Of a DNA stretch of 64,000 bases, positions 30,963 through 46,043 are shown piece after piece; within the stretch, counting starts at the first letter, position 1, and each line of letters opens with the position of its first letter. The stretch is taken from positions 372,001 to 436,000 of the forward strand of contig CP140202.1 of assembly GCA_037349495.1 (NCBI GenBank), written 5' to 3'. The notes under the pieces were generated by a model. The model was not told the DNA's origin. It saw only the letters and a program-made list of their open reading frames with translations, and ran no database searches. This stretch comes from Lotmaria passim. Its lineage: Eukaryota > Euglenozoa > Kinetoplastea > Trypanosomatida > Trypanosomatidae. The translations under genes and the position numbers were made by a program.

Positions 30963-33446
30963 ATGGAGAGCAGACGAGAAGGCGGTCTAGACTGCTGCAA
31001 TACAGCCTCGCACCCCTCCTCGTACCCGGCTGGGGCGTTCATCGTGTGGTCTGCACACCACCTCGCCCCGCTCGTGTCGCGCTTGCGGGCCTATCGTCGA
31101 CTCAAAGCTGGACGTAACGTGACCGTGTTCGACGCGCGGCGCTTTGTGGAGCTGGCGTGTCCTCAGCGTCGCCGCACAGACGTCGTTGCGGCTGATGCCC
31201 GTCGTGGTGGCGGGGAGCAGGCTAGCGCAGGCTGCCCAACCGTTTCCCGCAAAGCAACCGTTTTCCTTTCCAACGCGAATTCCCAAGCAGATAATAACGG
31301 CGCTCAGACAAGCCAAACGAAGCTTCTGGCAACCTCGCAAGTATGGCTGCACGAAATGACAGAGGAGGAAGCGGAGGCAGCAGCGGCGCACGAAGGTCTT
31401 AGCCCAGAGCACTTCCCCTCCATCCTACGAGCACACGAACAGTGCTCACTCGTCACGTTGAGTACGTCCGAAGCTGGCCAGCAGTTCCACAGGCTTCTGC
31501 AACTGCCACGGTCGCAGCGCGCCGCCGACTCCACGGCTTCTGCAGTTTCGGCGTTAGCAGAGTGGCCATGCTACATGGCAGTTCACGTCAACGGGGAGCT
31601 GACGGACGCGGAGTTACTTTCCTACCTTGAGCCTTGTGCCGCATCCAACGATTTAAGCGCCTTGACGAAGGTCGCCGCCCCACCGCTCGAGCACTCACAG
31701 CCGCCCGTGGCTTTCCTGCGCGGCGTACGTCGCTTTCACCGTGTGTGTTGCCCCGATTTGACCGAGTTGCCCTCGGCCTTGGCCGCCTTGCGTCACTTTG
31801 CTTTCCTTGAGCGTTGCCAACAGCGAAGCAAGCGGAGCGCAACTGCGGCCTCAGACGTGGAGAAGCAAGGGAACGCATCCGCCCGACCTGAGGTAGCAGC
31901 AGCAGCAGCTGCTGCACCACCGGTCACGACGTGGCTCGACGAGAAGACAGAGGCTTCCTTCACGTTTTCTGAGTTGTTTGGTGGCATCGGCATGTTTCGT
32001 TCCGCGCTGGAGCGGGTGGGCGGTCGGGCCGCCTTCGCCGTCGAGTTTGCCCCGCCGGCGCAGATAGTGTACGCGCTAAACCACCGCTGTTGGCACGACT
32101 GCCCTTCAGCGCTGCAGCTACCCAACGCCAAACCGGTTGCCGTCGCCTCACCCACAGAGCACAAAGTCACTTCCTGCCCTCCGCTGCTGGTGGGAGACAT
32201 CACGGAGATACCAAGCGCCTTCTTCCCTCGGCACGACGTGTTGACGGGCGGTTTTCCTTGCCAGAGCTTCGCAAAAGCAGGCGCCGCCGCCGGGCTAGCT
32301 GCAGAAAAAGGCTGGCTGTTCTACGAGGTGGTGCGTGTCCTGGCTGCCACGAAACCGGCTGCCTTTTTACTGGAGAACGTGGAGCACCTGGTCGAGGTAG
32401 AGGCGGGGGCACAGCTGACCGAGATTCTGCGCCGTCTTCGCCACCCTTCCAGCTCCGACGCCCCCGCCGGGACTGCTGAGGGTGGACTTGAAAGCGCGCG
32501 CGACGCGATCAGCGGCCTCCGCGGTGCCCGCGACGCTGACGATGTGGTGGAGTACGAGGTGCGCCACGTCGTCGTGGATGGCGGTCTTGTTACGCCCCAG
32601 ACACGTCGCCGGGTGTACGTCCTCGGCATGCGTGCATCGCAACCGAGCAGCGGTAGCGAGAGTTCGTCAGAGGTAGACTGTCCGGGTGGAGGGAGGGCGG
32701 CGGCGGCGGATGCTGCCACGGAAGTCGTAGCAGACGCACTTCGTCGTCTGGAGCGTGCCGCGGCGGCTTCGCCGTACCACTGCGTGCACGACCTGCTGCT
32801 GGTGCCGGCAGTGCGGGACTTTGCCGTACAAGGCTGCAACGGTGCTGTGGGTTGTCAAAATGCGGGCGACGATGACGCTTTCGCGAAGCTGCGGCTCACT
32901 TCAGCGCAGTGGGAAGCCGTACGGCGCAGCCGCACCTTCCGTCAGAACCCGCTGTGGCGCCTGTGTGACGTCGCAGGGAAGGCCCGCACACTTCTCGGCG
33001 GCTACCGGACCAGCTATCAGCTGTATTCGGAGTTCGTGCCGTATGCGCCAGCGATGACGCTGCAGGCGGTGAAAAATGCACTGATGGCAACGGATCATCG
33101 CGATGAGTGTGACACAGGTCGCCATCACGGGGTCCAAAGCACACGTAACGCCAACGCGGCACAGCCGTCGGAGCCGCCGCTCCGTTTCTTTTCCATTCGC
33201 GAGTGTGCTCGACTGCAGGGCATCGACGATGCCTTCCGCCTGCCACATGACGAGTCCCGTGTTGGCGTGCATTCACTGAACCCAGAGCGGGCGGCGGCGG
33301 TGGAGGCGTGGGTGCCACCCGCAGTGCTTCGGCAGGTGCCGAGTGGGGCAGTGTACAAGTTGATCGGAAACGCGGTTAACCCACGCGTGGTAGAGTGTCT
33401 TGGCGGCGCCATTGCTGCACACCTGCGGAAGAGCCGCGATCGGTGA
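30963..33446 (+). CDS. DNMT6: DNMT6-type C5-cytosine DNA methyltransferase
   Basis: 827 residues from the ATG just after the predicted acceptor. The catalytic domain has all the classical C5-methyltransferase motifs in order: motif I SELFGGIGMFRSALE from residue 333 (S-adenosylmethionine site), motif IV GGFPCQSFA with catalytic Cys433, motif VI ENVEHL at 471-476, motif VIII QTRRRVYVLG at 546, a motif IX-like RECARLQGI, and motif X GNAVNP at 802. The FPCQ form is bacterial/DNMT1-like, not the PPCQ of the tRNA enzyme DNMT2. A ~330-residue N-terminal part without a domain I recognise precedes it, and inserts lie between motifs VI and VIII and in the target-recognition region. Known: kinetoplastids carry one DNMT6-class gene whose activity is unproven, since 5-methylcytosine is scarce or absent. 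Nothing in the motifs says it is dead. Confidence 0.85.
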   Translation: MESRREGGLDCCNTASHPSSYPAGAFIVWSAHHLAPLVSRLRAYRRLKAGRNVTVFDARRFVELACPQRRRTDVVAADARRGGGEQASAGCPTVSRKATVFLSNANSQADNNGAQTSQTKLLATSQVWLHEMTEEEAEAAAAHEGLSPEHFPSILRAHEQCSLVTLSTSEAGQQFHRLLQLPRSQRAADSTASAVSALAEWPCYMAVHVNGELTDAELLSYLEPCAASNDLSALTKVAAPPLEHSQPPVAFLRGVRRFHRVCCPDLTELPSALAALRHFAFLERCQQRSKRSATAASDVEKQGNASARPEVAAAAAAAPPVTTWLDEKTEASFTFSELFGGIGMFRSALERVGGRAAFAVEFAPPAQIVYALNHRCWHDCPSALQLPNAKPVAVASPTEHKVTSCPPLLVGDITEIPSAFFPRHDVLTGGFPCQSFAKAGAAAGLAAEKGWLFYEVVRVLAATKPAAFLLENVEHLVEVEAGAQLTEILRRLRHPSSSDAPAGTAEGGLESARDAISGLRGARDADDVVEYEVRHVVVDGGLVTPQTRRRVYVLGMRASQPSSGSESSSEVDCPGGGRAAAADAATEVVADALRRLERAAAASPYHCVHDLLLVPAVRDFAVQGCNGAVGCQNAGDDDAFAKLRLTSAQWEAVRRSRTFRQNPLWRLCDVAGKARTLLGGYRTSYQLYSEFVPYAPAMTLQAVKNALMATDHRDECDTGRHHGVQSTRNANAAQPSEPPLRFFSIRECARLQGIDDAFRLPHDESRVGVHSLNPERAAAVEAWVPPAVLRQVPSGAVYKLIGNAVNPRVVECLGGAIAAHLRKSRDR

Positions 33447-34095
33447 TGGCTGTACGCTTTTTTTTTTTTTTTAATTTAAAGCGCTTTCTGCTGCTAAGCT
33501 GAATCACACACGCATAAACACATAAAGGGGAAAAAACCCCGTTTTACAATTGTGCTCAAAAGCGAAACAGCGTTTTAGTAGAAGCAAAAAAGAAAGAAGA
33601 GAGAAAAAAAAAAAGGGAGCTAAGAAAAGCGATTGCATGGCTGTGGGTTTTCACTCGCAACTTTTACTTCCTTCTCTTAGCAAAGTGCTCCGTACTCAAC
33701 GTGAATAAAGAAAGAGAGGGGGAAAAAAAAAGACACTGACTTTCAGTTTAGGTGGCCTCCCTGCTTGTGCTTTTTTTTTTTTGTGTATCTTCCTATATGC
33801 TCTTTTTTTTTTGACCCTGTTTTTTTTTTTGTGTGTTTTACTCATTGCATTTCTTCGACTTCACTCTCTCGTTACATTTACTCTCTTTTACAACTAAAAC
33901 TACTAATTGTAAAACAACAACAACAACAACCGCGCCTTTTTTCATCCACTTGCGCCGGACTTTCCTGCGCAACACACACCTCTGCTGACCTTACTACACA
34001 CACACACACACACTCTATCGTCGTTGTCTTCCATTTAGTGAAACTTCTCGTTACATTTCTTTTTCCTTCCCCTCCGAACCGAGTCACTCACAGCC
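33447..34095 (+). other. Intergenic spacer with splice-acceptor region for RPS25
   Basis: No gene seen. T runs lie at 33459-33472, 33771-33782 and 33820-33830, a (CAA)n run at 33913-33930 and (CA)n at 33997-34013. Acceptor candidates are AG at 34037-34038 after a T-rich tract, and CAG at 34091-34093 only 2 nt before the ATG. Confidence 0.5.
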
Positions 34096-34482
34096 ATGCC
34101 GCCGAAGGTGGGACAGACGAAGAAGGCCAAGATGGAGGCCGCCAACAAGGGAGCGAAGAAGACGACCAAGAAGTGGAGCAAGGGTCAGTCGCGCGAGGCT
34201 CTCCAGAACGCTGTGATGTTCGACAAGGAGACCTACGACAAGCTCCGCAACGATGTCCCGAAGTACAAGCTCATCACTCCCTCCATCGTCTCCGACCGCC
34301 TCAAGATCGCCGTCTCCATCGCCGCCGCCGGCCTCAAGCAGCTGTGCCGTGAGAAGCAGATCCGCCTCGTGTCGTGCTCCAGCAAGGCGCGCGTGTACAC
34401 GCACGTCGTGCAGTCCGCCGGGGCCGAGACTGCGGACGCCCCAGCTGAGGCTGCGGCCACCCCGGCTCCTGCCGCCGAGTAA
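34096..34482 (+). CDS. RPS25: 40S ribosomal protein S25 (eS25)
   Basis: 128 residues. The lysine-rich N-terminal tail (KKTTKKWSKGQSREALQN) and the winged-helix core (VMFDKETYDKLRNDVPKYKLITPS, VSDRLKIAVSIAA, LCREKQIRLVS, ARVYTHV) are characteristic of eS25, which sits at the head of the small subunit near the E site. The C-terminus adds an Ala/Pro-rich acidic tail of about 20 residues beyond the usual end. Codon use is strongly biased to C/G third positions, as expected of a highly expressed gene. Confidence 0.93.
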   Translation: MPPKVGQTKKAKMEAANKGAKKTTKKWSKGQSREALQNAVMFDKETYDKLRNDVPKYKLITPSIVSDRLKIAVSIAAAGLKQLCREKQIRLVSCSSKARVYTHVVQSAGAETADAPAEAAATPAPAAE

Positions 34483-40016
<5,534 letters not shown>

Positions 40017-40032
<16 letters not shown>

Positions 40033-41399
40033 CGGGCAAATCACGTGAAGGTGGCAAGCCACTTTCGTAGCGCACGTGTTAGTGGTGTGGAGGTGTTGTA
40101 AGATGACGCGGTTGAGCTTCGACGCCTTCTTTTTTTTTTTTCATCCTGTCCCTCTCTTAAGGTGACCACGAGACGCGTTGGGTTTCTTTTTTTTTACGGT
40201 TTTGAGGGGGTCTTTCTTACTTCTTTTTTTTTTTTTGTAGGAATTAAAGTAAAGGAGCAGGTCTGAAGGAGGTCGCGTTCTTCTCTCTTGTTCTCTCTTA
40301 GAATTCTCTTTCTTTTTTTTTTTTCCCGTTCTCTAAGGCTGAGTCAAAGGCGACGGTGATTTGTGGCTTTCACAGACTCCGTTGTTCTTTTCTACCGCTC
40401 TTTTCTTCTTTGCTCAAAGCGACAGCTGAACTCTCTCTTTTTGTTTCCGCAAGCATTGAAGCCTCTAACGACACGTCTGGCAGAGATTCGGTTGCCATCC
40501 ACGCTTTTCTTGCAAGCGTTTTCTTTTTTTTTTTTTCTTCTTTCCCTCCTCTGTATGATGAAGAAACAACAAAGCCCGTGCTTTTTGTTTTTATTGGATG
40601 CGGTAGTGAACTAGTGGATACACAGATATGAAAGTCAGTACAACGTGAAAACACACGCCTAAGAAAAGGAGAAAAGAAGATAGGAAGAAAGAACGGTGTG
40701 TGAAGCCTGATGTTCTTGGCTATGTAGTGCGGTGTAGTGCTGGGGCGATGTGGCCTTCTCCGACAGACTTTCGGTGGCTGCGTCACACCCGCTTGTTGAT
40801 GCTGGGGAAAAGAAAGGAGGGAGAAAGCGCATACCTTTTTCCTTACATATGCATGTAGTTTTCTTGTGCGGAGCTGCTCAGGGCATCGAGCAAAAGCTGG
40901 ACGGGCTGACAAAAAACAACGCTCTTTTCGTTGAAGCTGGTGAAGCTAATAATGCTCTTTTTTTTTTCTCTTATGTTCCTTCGTTGCACGCCGTGGGCTC
41001 TACACCGTTTTTTTTTTTCGTTAGTAATGAGTGTACTCTCTTCTCTCCTTTTTTTTTTTTTACCTCCCCGTCTTTTTCCTGGTCCGTTGACTGAGTCACA
41101 TGACACACGAAACAAACATTAAAAAAAATTTTTATTCTAAAAGGAGCAGTCTGTACGCTCTACTTCTCCATCTCACTCTTTTGTCCTACACCTTGGGGCT
41201 AATTAAACCTGTCGCAGTGAGTGTTGTTCTTGCTGCTTAAGCCCTCTTCTTTTTCTCTTTTTTTTTTTGTTGCTCTCTCTCTCTCTGTTTCATTGGAAGC
41301 GAAAAGAAACACAAGCACACACACACACACACACACACACAACAACAACAACAACAACCAGAGCGGAAACGCTCTGCGGAGACAAAAAAAAAGAAAAAC
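40017..41399 (+). other. Intergenic spacer
   Basis: About 1.4 kb with no gene. T runs at 40130, 40191, 40222, 40312, 40525 and 41048. A (CA)n tract followed by (CAA)n lies at 41316-41358 in the leader of the next gene. The likely acceptor region is the CT tract at 41240-41300. Confidence 0.45.
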
Positions 41400-42839
41400 A
41401 TGTTGAACTGGTGGCTGATTGTGCTGATCGTCGTTCTGCCGCTGATCTGTATCGGTCTGACGGTCTACATCATCATCTACTTTCAATCCGAAGAGGATGC
41501 GACGACGGACTACGTGCCGAAGGCAGTCGCCGGGCTGGGTCTCATTCTGGGCCTGGGCTGTATTATGCTCGTCCCTTACGATGTCGCGAACTCACCCGAC
41601 CCCACCGTTTCGCACAAGTACACTCAAACCCTCAACACACAGCTGATGTGGCAAATTGTGTTGTGGGCCATGGCCGCAATGGCGGTGGTGATTTGCCCGT
41701 TTTTCATGTTCTTCTATGAAGCCTACGACCCCGACAAGCCGCGCGTCGGGACACAGGTGGTCCACGCCATCATCTCCACCGTGATCATCTTCGCCATCTT
41801 GGCCATCATCGTGGGCCTCTGCTTCTACTACGTTGGCGTGGCGGACATCACCTTCAACCACTACCAGGGCTTGCCGCAGAAGTTGCTGCCGACAAGCGAC
41901 GGCATCGTCTTCACGAACACCTACACCTCAGAAACGCTGACAATCAAGGTGGCCTTCACGACCTACATCATTGGCATGCTGTGCTTCTTTGGGTGGATTC
42001 TCTTCTTCTTCTACGGCGGCACCGGCATCATTTCCTACCCGCTAAGCCTCTTCCGTGCCTTCAGGGGCCGCACCAAGGCGATAAGCGCCAGCCGTTTCAC
42101 GGAGGAGATGGCAATTGTGTTGGCCAAGGCGGACGCACTGCTGGAGCTGTGCACGCAGCTCCAGCGCGAGGCTCGCGGTGTCATTTCACGCGGCACGAAA
42201 AATAAGATCAACATCATGCGCAATGAGGTCTACTTCCTTGAGGCGCAGCAGGATCAACTCATCTGGGCCTACACGAAAGCCGGCGGGTCGCCGTTTATTG
42301 TGTACGGAAAGCTCTTTTTGGGTATTGTGTGTCTTGTGACGGCCATTATGTGGATAATCCAGATCTTCATCTACAATACCTTCGACGCTGACCCGTTTCT
42401 CAACACGCTGCTGCTGAAGCTGAACAACGCCTTCGCGCTGTGCGGGATATGCTGCTACGGCGTCCTCGCCTTCTACCTGACATGGTCAACGTTCCAGGGG
42501 CAGATCGCGCTGGGTCTGCGTCTGGTCTTCTTCCAGATCCACCCGATGAAGAAGCACGACACGCTCGTGAACTCTTTCCTCTTTAACGTGAGCCTTCTCC
42601 TCATTACGTCTTACGCGGTCATCTTCTTCGCCGTGCGCTCCTTCCAGGACTACGTGGCCTACACGGCAATCAACGGGTTGATGATTGTCTTTGTGATGCA
42701 CCTTCGTGGTATTGGCGCCTTTATCAAATGGGCCCAGTTCTGCTTTCTGGGCATGGCGATCTTGGCAATGATCTGGTATGCTATCTGCCCGAAGAAAAAG
42801 CGTCGTGACCCGACTAAGATGCGTCTTGACGATTTGTAG
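41400..42839 (+). CDS. LMBR1-like multi-pass membrane protein
   Basis: 479 residues with about nine hydrophobic segments (roughly 3-27, 43-62, 82-107, 120-150, 183-208, 300-325, 345-368, 390-415 and 422-460). A charged loop lies between the fifth and sixth (FRGRTKAISASRFTEEMAIV and the stretch after it). The order and the motifs GGTGIISYPLSLFRAFRGRT and IMLVPYDVANS match the LMBR1/LIMR/LMBD1 family, including the lysosomal cobalamin-export protein LMBRD1 (compare YGMSALPLNLIKGTR). The C-terminus ends in a basic cytosolic tail (CPKKKRRDPTKMRLDDL). Family members act as receptors or transport partners in endolysosomal or plasma membranes; cobalamin handling here is a possibility only. Confidence 0.8.
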   Translation: MLNWWLIVLIVVLPLICIGLTVYIIIYFQSEEDATTDYVPKAVAGLGLILGLGCIMLVPYDVANSPDPTVSHKYTQTLNTQLMWQIVLWAMAAMAVVICPFFMFFYEAYDPDKPRVGTQVVHAIISTVIIFAILAIIVGLCFYYVGVADITFNHYQGLPQKLLPTSDGIVFTNTYTSETLTIKVAFTTYIIGMLCFFGWILFFFYGGTGIISYPLSLFRAFRGRTKAISASRFTEEMAIVLAKADALLELCTQLQREARGVISRGTKNKINIMRNEVYFLEAQQDQLIWAYTKAGGSPFIVYGKLFLGIVCLVTAIMWIIQIFIYNTFDADPFLNTLLLKLNNAFALCGICCYGVLAFYLTWSTFQGQIALGLRLVFFQIHPMKKHDTLVNSFLFNVSLLLITSYAVIFFAVRSFQDYVAYTAINGLMIVFVMHLRGIGAFIKWAQFCFLGMAILAMIWYAICPKKKRRDPTKMRLDDL

Positions 42840-43221
42840 GTCGCTAATGGTATCGCCCTTACGCTCTGTTTTTTCTTCTTCTTTTTTTTTTTGTGATTTG
42901 ATGAGCAGATCACAAAGCTGCCACCTCGTTCCTGTATATCTATCTCTACCTCTCTCACTTCTTATATATATATATATTTTTTTTTTCTTCCCCCTTTTTT
43001 CTGCTAGCTTCTTTTTTTATTTATCATTTGCCTTTGTAATGTTGGTCATCTGTGAGCGCGCTTCTGCTGGCTGCTTAGATTGATTGGCTGTGTGTCTCTG
43101 TTTCTTCTTTTTTTTTTTCTCCAATATTTCTTCGAGCACTTCGCGTGCTTTTTTCACTTTTCTTCTTTACAAACAAACAAACAAAAAAAACAAGAGAAAG
43201 AAAAGGAAGGAAGCTGGGGAG

Positions 43222-43252
<31 letters not shown>

Positions 43253-43427
43253 GGGGAGGGGGGAGGGGGAAACGGTTCCCTCTACGTGTGGCTCTATAAT
43301 TCGGGGGGATGTCTCCTTTGCTGAAGAAAGGAAGAGAAAAAAAAAAGAAGCAAAGTTGACGACGGTGGATTTGGATTGTGCAGAAAAAACGCTGTGCAGA
43401 TGAAAAGACATGTTTCGCTTCTGGTAC

Positions 43428-43459
<32 letters not shown>

Positions 43460-44562
43460 ATGTATATTTATGCCTGTCAAGTAGCATCTCGAATTTGATA
43501 AGTCTCTTTGTTGTCGATGCGGTTGCAGTTATTACGTTTGTTTGCTTCTTCTTCTTTTTTTTTTGCCCTTTTCTTCATTTCTGGACGGATCAAAAAAAAA
43601 AAAAACGTGGCGGAAAGGTGACCTGCTTTTTGAATCCAACTTTTTTTTCTCATCTCTTTCACCCTTTTTTTTTGTTCGATGCTGCAGCCGACACCATCAG
43701 ACTCTTTTGACGTGTACTGAAGATGTCACTGTCCAACAGAAGAGTTGAGCTGCTGTAAAGGAGAAGTAAGGTGGCTGCGTTGCTTGCGGGGCTGATGGCC
43801 CAGTTTTTTTCTTCTTCGCATTTGACCTATTGAATGAAAAAAAAAAAAACACACACACAGAACGTTTGAAAAAAAAAAAAAAGAACGAAACCAAGGAAAC
43901 AAAGAGATTGTGCCTTTTTCTGTAGATTACCTCTTACAGTGATCAACAGCAAAACGGGAAAAAAAAGTGATCATTCTGTCTAACAATTTGTCTTGACAAC
44001 CGAAGACATCTGACATGCTGCTCCCCTTCTTCTTCTTTCTTCACGGAATACAGGCTACTTTTTGTACTATGTCCCCCTTTTTTCTGAACGCCGCTTTTTT
44101 TTTTTTTAATCCAGCCCATCTTGTAAGCAACACAACAGCATTGTACATCGTTACGCAGTTAGGGGAAAAATCCACAACAGAGGAAACCCTCCCTCCCTGC
44201 TAAACAAAAGTCTCCTCAGTCAGGCCACGCTTTGTTTTGCCAGATTACATCGAAAGCGGCGATTTCTTTGCCTTTTTTTTTTTTTGCGCTTTCTTAAATG
44301 CTGCTGCATCGCTTTTTGCCCTCCTTTTTCATTGTCCACCTTTACCTCCCCAACGCACTCTCCACTTTTTTTTTTTGAATGTATACTGTGACGTAGAAAC
44401 TGTCAAAAAGCGGCGTGTCAAAGTTGTTATTGCATGGGTGTCACGCTTTTTTTTTTTTTCGTCCTGCCCCTCATCGTTTTACTTCTTACGTTTGTTTCTC
44501 AGTTACAGCTAGTGCCTTCTTTTTTTTTTTTTAAGACAAGGTGTTTTTACGGAACGTAGATA
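42840..44562 (+). other. Long T-rich spacer with TA microsatellites and a G-rich run
   Basis: About 1.7 kb with no gene. It contains TA runs at 42963-42976 and 43429-43452, a TG tract followed by a G-run cluster at 43222-43269, and many T runs. A T13 run at 44520-44532 precedes the TTAAGACAAG leader of the next gene. Confidence 0.5.
43244..43269 (+). other. Candidate G-quadruplex in a spacer
   Basis: Five G runs of 3, 3, 5, 6 and 5 separated by single T or A bases directly after a (TG)n tract. The spacing fits a stable G-quadruplex on the + (RNA-sense) strand. It lies in the probable 3' UTR/intergenic region after the LMBR1-like gene. Confidence 0.5.
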
Positions 44563-45309
44563 ATGCGTCACCAACTATCCCCCAAGCCGACGCTGGCGGA
44601 CGAGGACGTGCCGGAGCTGGCTGGCCTCCCAGACGGCATCTCGCGATGGACGGGCGACAGCATTAGTGGGCTGCGCCTGAAGATCCGCACTGGTGGTGTG
44701 GACCCGGAATTGGAAGACCTAGACAAGCGACTGTGCCGCACCATCGACATTTTAGGCGCGCGCAGTCAGCGCGCACAGGCGATCAATGTCGCTCTCACGT
44801 CGGTGGCGCGGCTGCGCGAGAACAAGTCGTTTCACCTCTACTTGCTTACGCAGGACCACTACGGCGTCGGCATACTCAAAATGGGTGTGAAGAAACTCTT
44901 CGTGACGCACCCGGTGACACACGCCTTGGTCGAGGTCGACCCTCTCTGCGTCTTGGATTTCTTTGTCGACGAGCGCTGCCAGCGCCACGGCTGTGGGAAG
45001 GCGCTTTTTGAACACATGCTGGCGGCGGAGGGCGTTCGACGCCCAGAGACGCTTGCGATCGACCGGCCAAGTCCGAAGCTGCTAGGCTTCATGAAGAAGC
45101 ACTACGGCCTGTCAGCGTATGCGCCGCAGGTGAACAATTTTGTTGTATTTGACCGCTTTTTTGACCGTACAAGCGTAACAGAGCGTGGGAGGCTGGTCCG
45201 CGCGGCATCGCCGGTGGCGCGCGAGCAGGGCGTCCGCCACGGCAGCCAGCCCAGCCAAAGCGGCCACGGCACTTCGTCTTCGTTGGCAAAAAACGGGATG
45301 CCCGGGTAG
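44563..45309 (+). CDS. ATAT: Alpha-tubulin N-acetyltransferase (ATAT/MEC-17), zero-frame product
   Basis: 248 residues in the zero frame. A complete GNAT-like ATAT domain spans about 45-205: AQAINVALTSVARLRENKS, VKKLFVTH, VDPLCVLDFFVDERCQRHG, CGKALFEHML (acetyl-CoA loop), TLAIDRPSPKLLGFMKKHYG and PQVNNFVVFDRFF. Cys129 and Asp167 align with Cys120 and Asp157, the residues important for catalysis in human ATAT1. The enzyme acetylates Lys40 of alpha-tubulin inside microtubules, a mark of flagellar and subpellicular microtubules. The zero frame stops at 45307-45309, but the -1 frame stays open, with coding-like composition, to 46043. The switch point is a canonical slippery heptamer. Confidence 0.92.
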   Translation: MRHQLSPKPTLADEDVPELAGLPDGISRWTGDSISGLRLKIRTGGVDPELEDLDKRLCRTIDILGARSQRAQAINVALTSVARLRENKSFHLYLLTQDHYGVGILKMGVKKLFVTHPVTHALVEVDPLCVLDFFVDERCQRHGCGKALFEHMLAAEGVRRPETLAIDRPSPKLLGFMKKHYGLSAYAPQVNNFVVFDRFFDRTSVTERGRLVRAASPVAREQGVRHGSQPSQSGHGTSSSLAKNGMPG

Positions 45310-45345
45310 TCGCCAACGCGGCGGGTAGCGCAGAGCTGCCCGGGC
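45288..45345 (+). promoter_or_regulatory. Candidate -1 ribosomal frameshift signal
   Basis: The heptamer A_AAA_AAC occupies 45288-45294 in the exact zero-frame phase (codons GCA AAA AAC). After a 5-nt spacer, a stem begins: 45300-45309 (GCCCGGGTAG) pairs with 45336-45345 (CTGCCCGGGC), ten pairs with one G-U, closing a 26-nt loop. The zero-frame stop TAG is the last three bases of the 5' arm. A loop stretch near 45320-45326 (GCGGGT) could pair with CACCCC at 45355-45360, making a weak pseudoknot possible. The alternative is a missing A in a homopolymer (sequencing error or true mutation). Confidence 0.4.
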
Positions 45346-46043
45346 TGCCATTTTCACCCCCACCTGCGTACGCACTGCCGCTCCAGCAGACGCCGGCCTC
45401 CCTCTCGCAGCTTTACCCGCGTCGAGCGCAGCGGCAAGCTCGCGTGCCGCCCAGCGCTGCCGTCATCCCCCCTCCGCGGCTGCCGTCGCTGTCTCCCGTG
45501 CCGACAGATCACAGCGGCGACCGCTACGCCCCTATGGCGTCGCTTCTTCCGCCTGGGTGTTTCGCAAATCGACCAACGGCTGTGTTCAGCGCACCGGCCT
45601 TCGCTGCTCCGGCAGCGTTGCCTCTGCCGATCAAAGTCCTGCAGTTGTCCCCCGTGGCCTCGCCGGCGCATTCGTCGCACGACAGAGACGGCGGTGATGA
45701 CAATGAGGCCGTCACGTATATTGGCATGTCGCCCACGTCCAGCGCGGCAGGGGATAGTCAACATAACACTAACAGCCACAGTAACAGCCACAGCAGCAGC
45801 AGCACCAACATGCAGCGGAAGGTGCGGTGTGGCGGTGTTACCGGTGGCGCAGCGGCTCCTTCGCCGCCTTCGGTGCCGGTGCGGCGTGATCAAAGATGGA
45901 ACGGGCTTGCGCTGGCCGCCGCGGAGGACGGGGTGAAGGATCGAAGGGCTTCACCGGCGGCGCCTTCTCCACCTCCTGCCTCGCTGTCTGGCTTCACATA
46001 TCGTCGCGGAGCACCGTACAACATTATCACCAACTTGCCTTAG
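45294..46043 (+). CDS. -1 frame tail of the tubulin acetyltransferase (frameshift or sequencing artefact)
   Basis: 249 codons plus stop, open in the -1 frame from the slippery site. Read through a -1 shift, the product would be 493 residues: 244 from the zero frame and 249 from this tail. The tail is Pro/Ser/Ala-rich and disordered, with an ordered-looking end (FTYRRGAPYNIITNLP). GC-rich third positions and the lack of stops over 750 nt indicate real coding sequence. It has no good independent start near its beginning; the first ATG is at 45534. It is best seen as the C-terminal extension of ATAT, which in other species also has a long disordered tail. Confidence 0.6.
   Translation, partial: RDARVVANAAGSAELPGLPFSPPPAYALPLQQTPASLSQLYPRRAQRQARVPPSAAVIPPPRLPSLSPVPTDHSGDRYAPMASLLPPGCFANRPTAVFSAPAFAAPAALPLPIKVLQLSPVASPAHSSHDRDGGDDNEAVTYIGMSPTSSAAGDSQHNTNSHSNSHSSSSTNMQRKVRCGGVTGGAAAPSPPSVPVRRDQRWNGLALAAAEDGVKDRRASPAAPSPPPASLSGFTYRRGAPYNIITNLP

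Noticed and set aside
45444-46043. Separate 199-codon gene downstream of the tubulin acetyltransferase
   Set aside because: The frame stays open back to the slippery site at 45288, there is no splice acceptor with a T tract in the 135 nt between, and the composition fits a disordered C-terminal tail.
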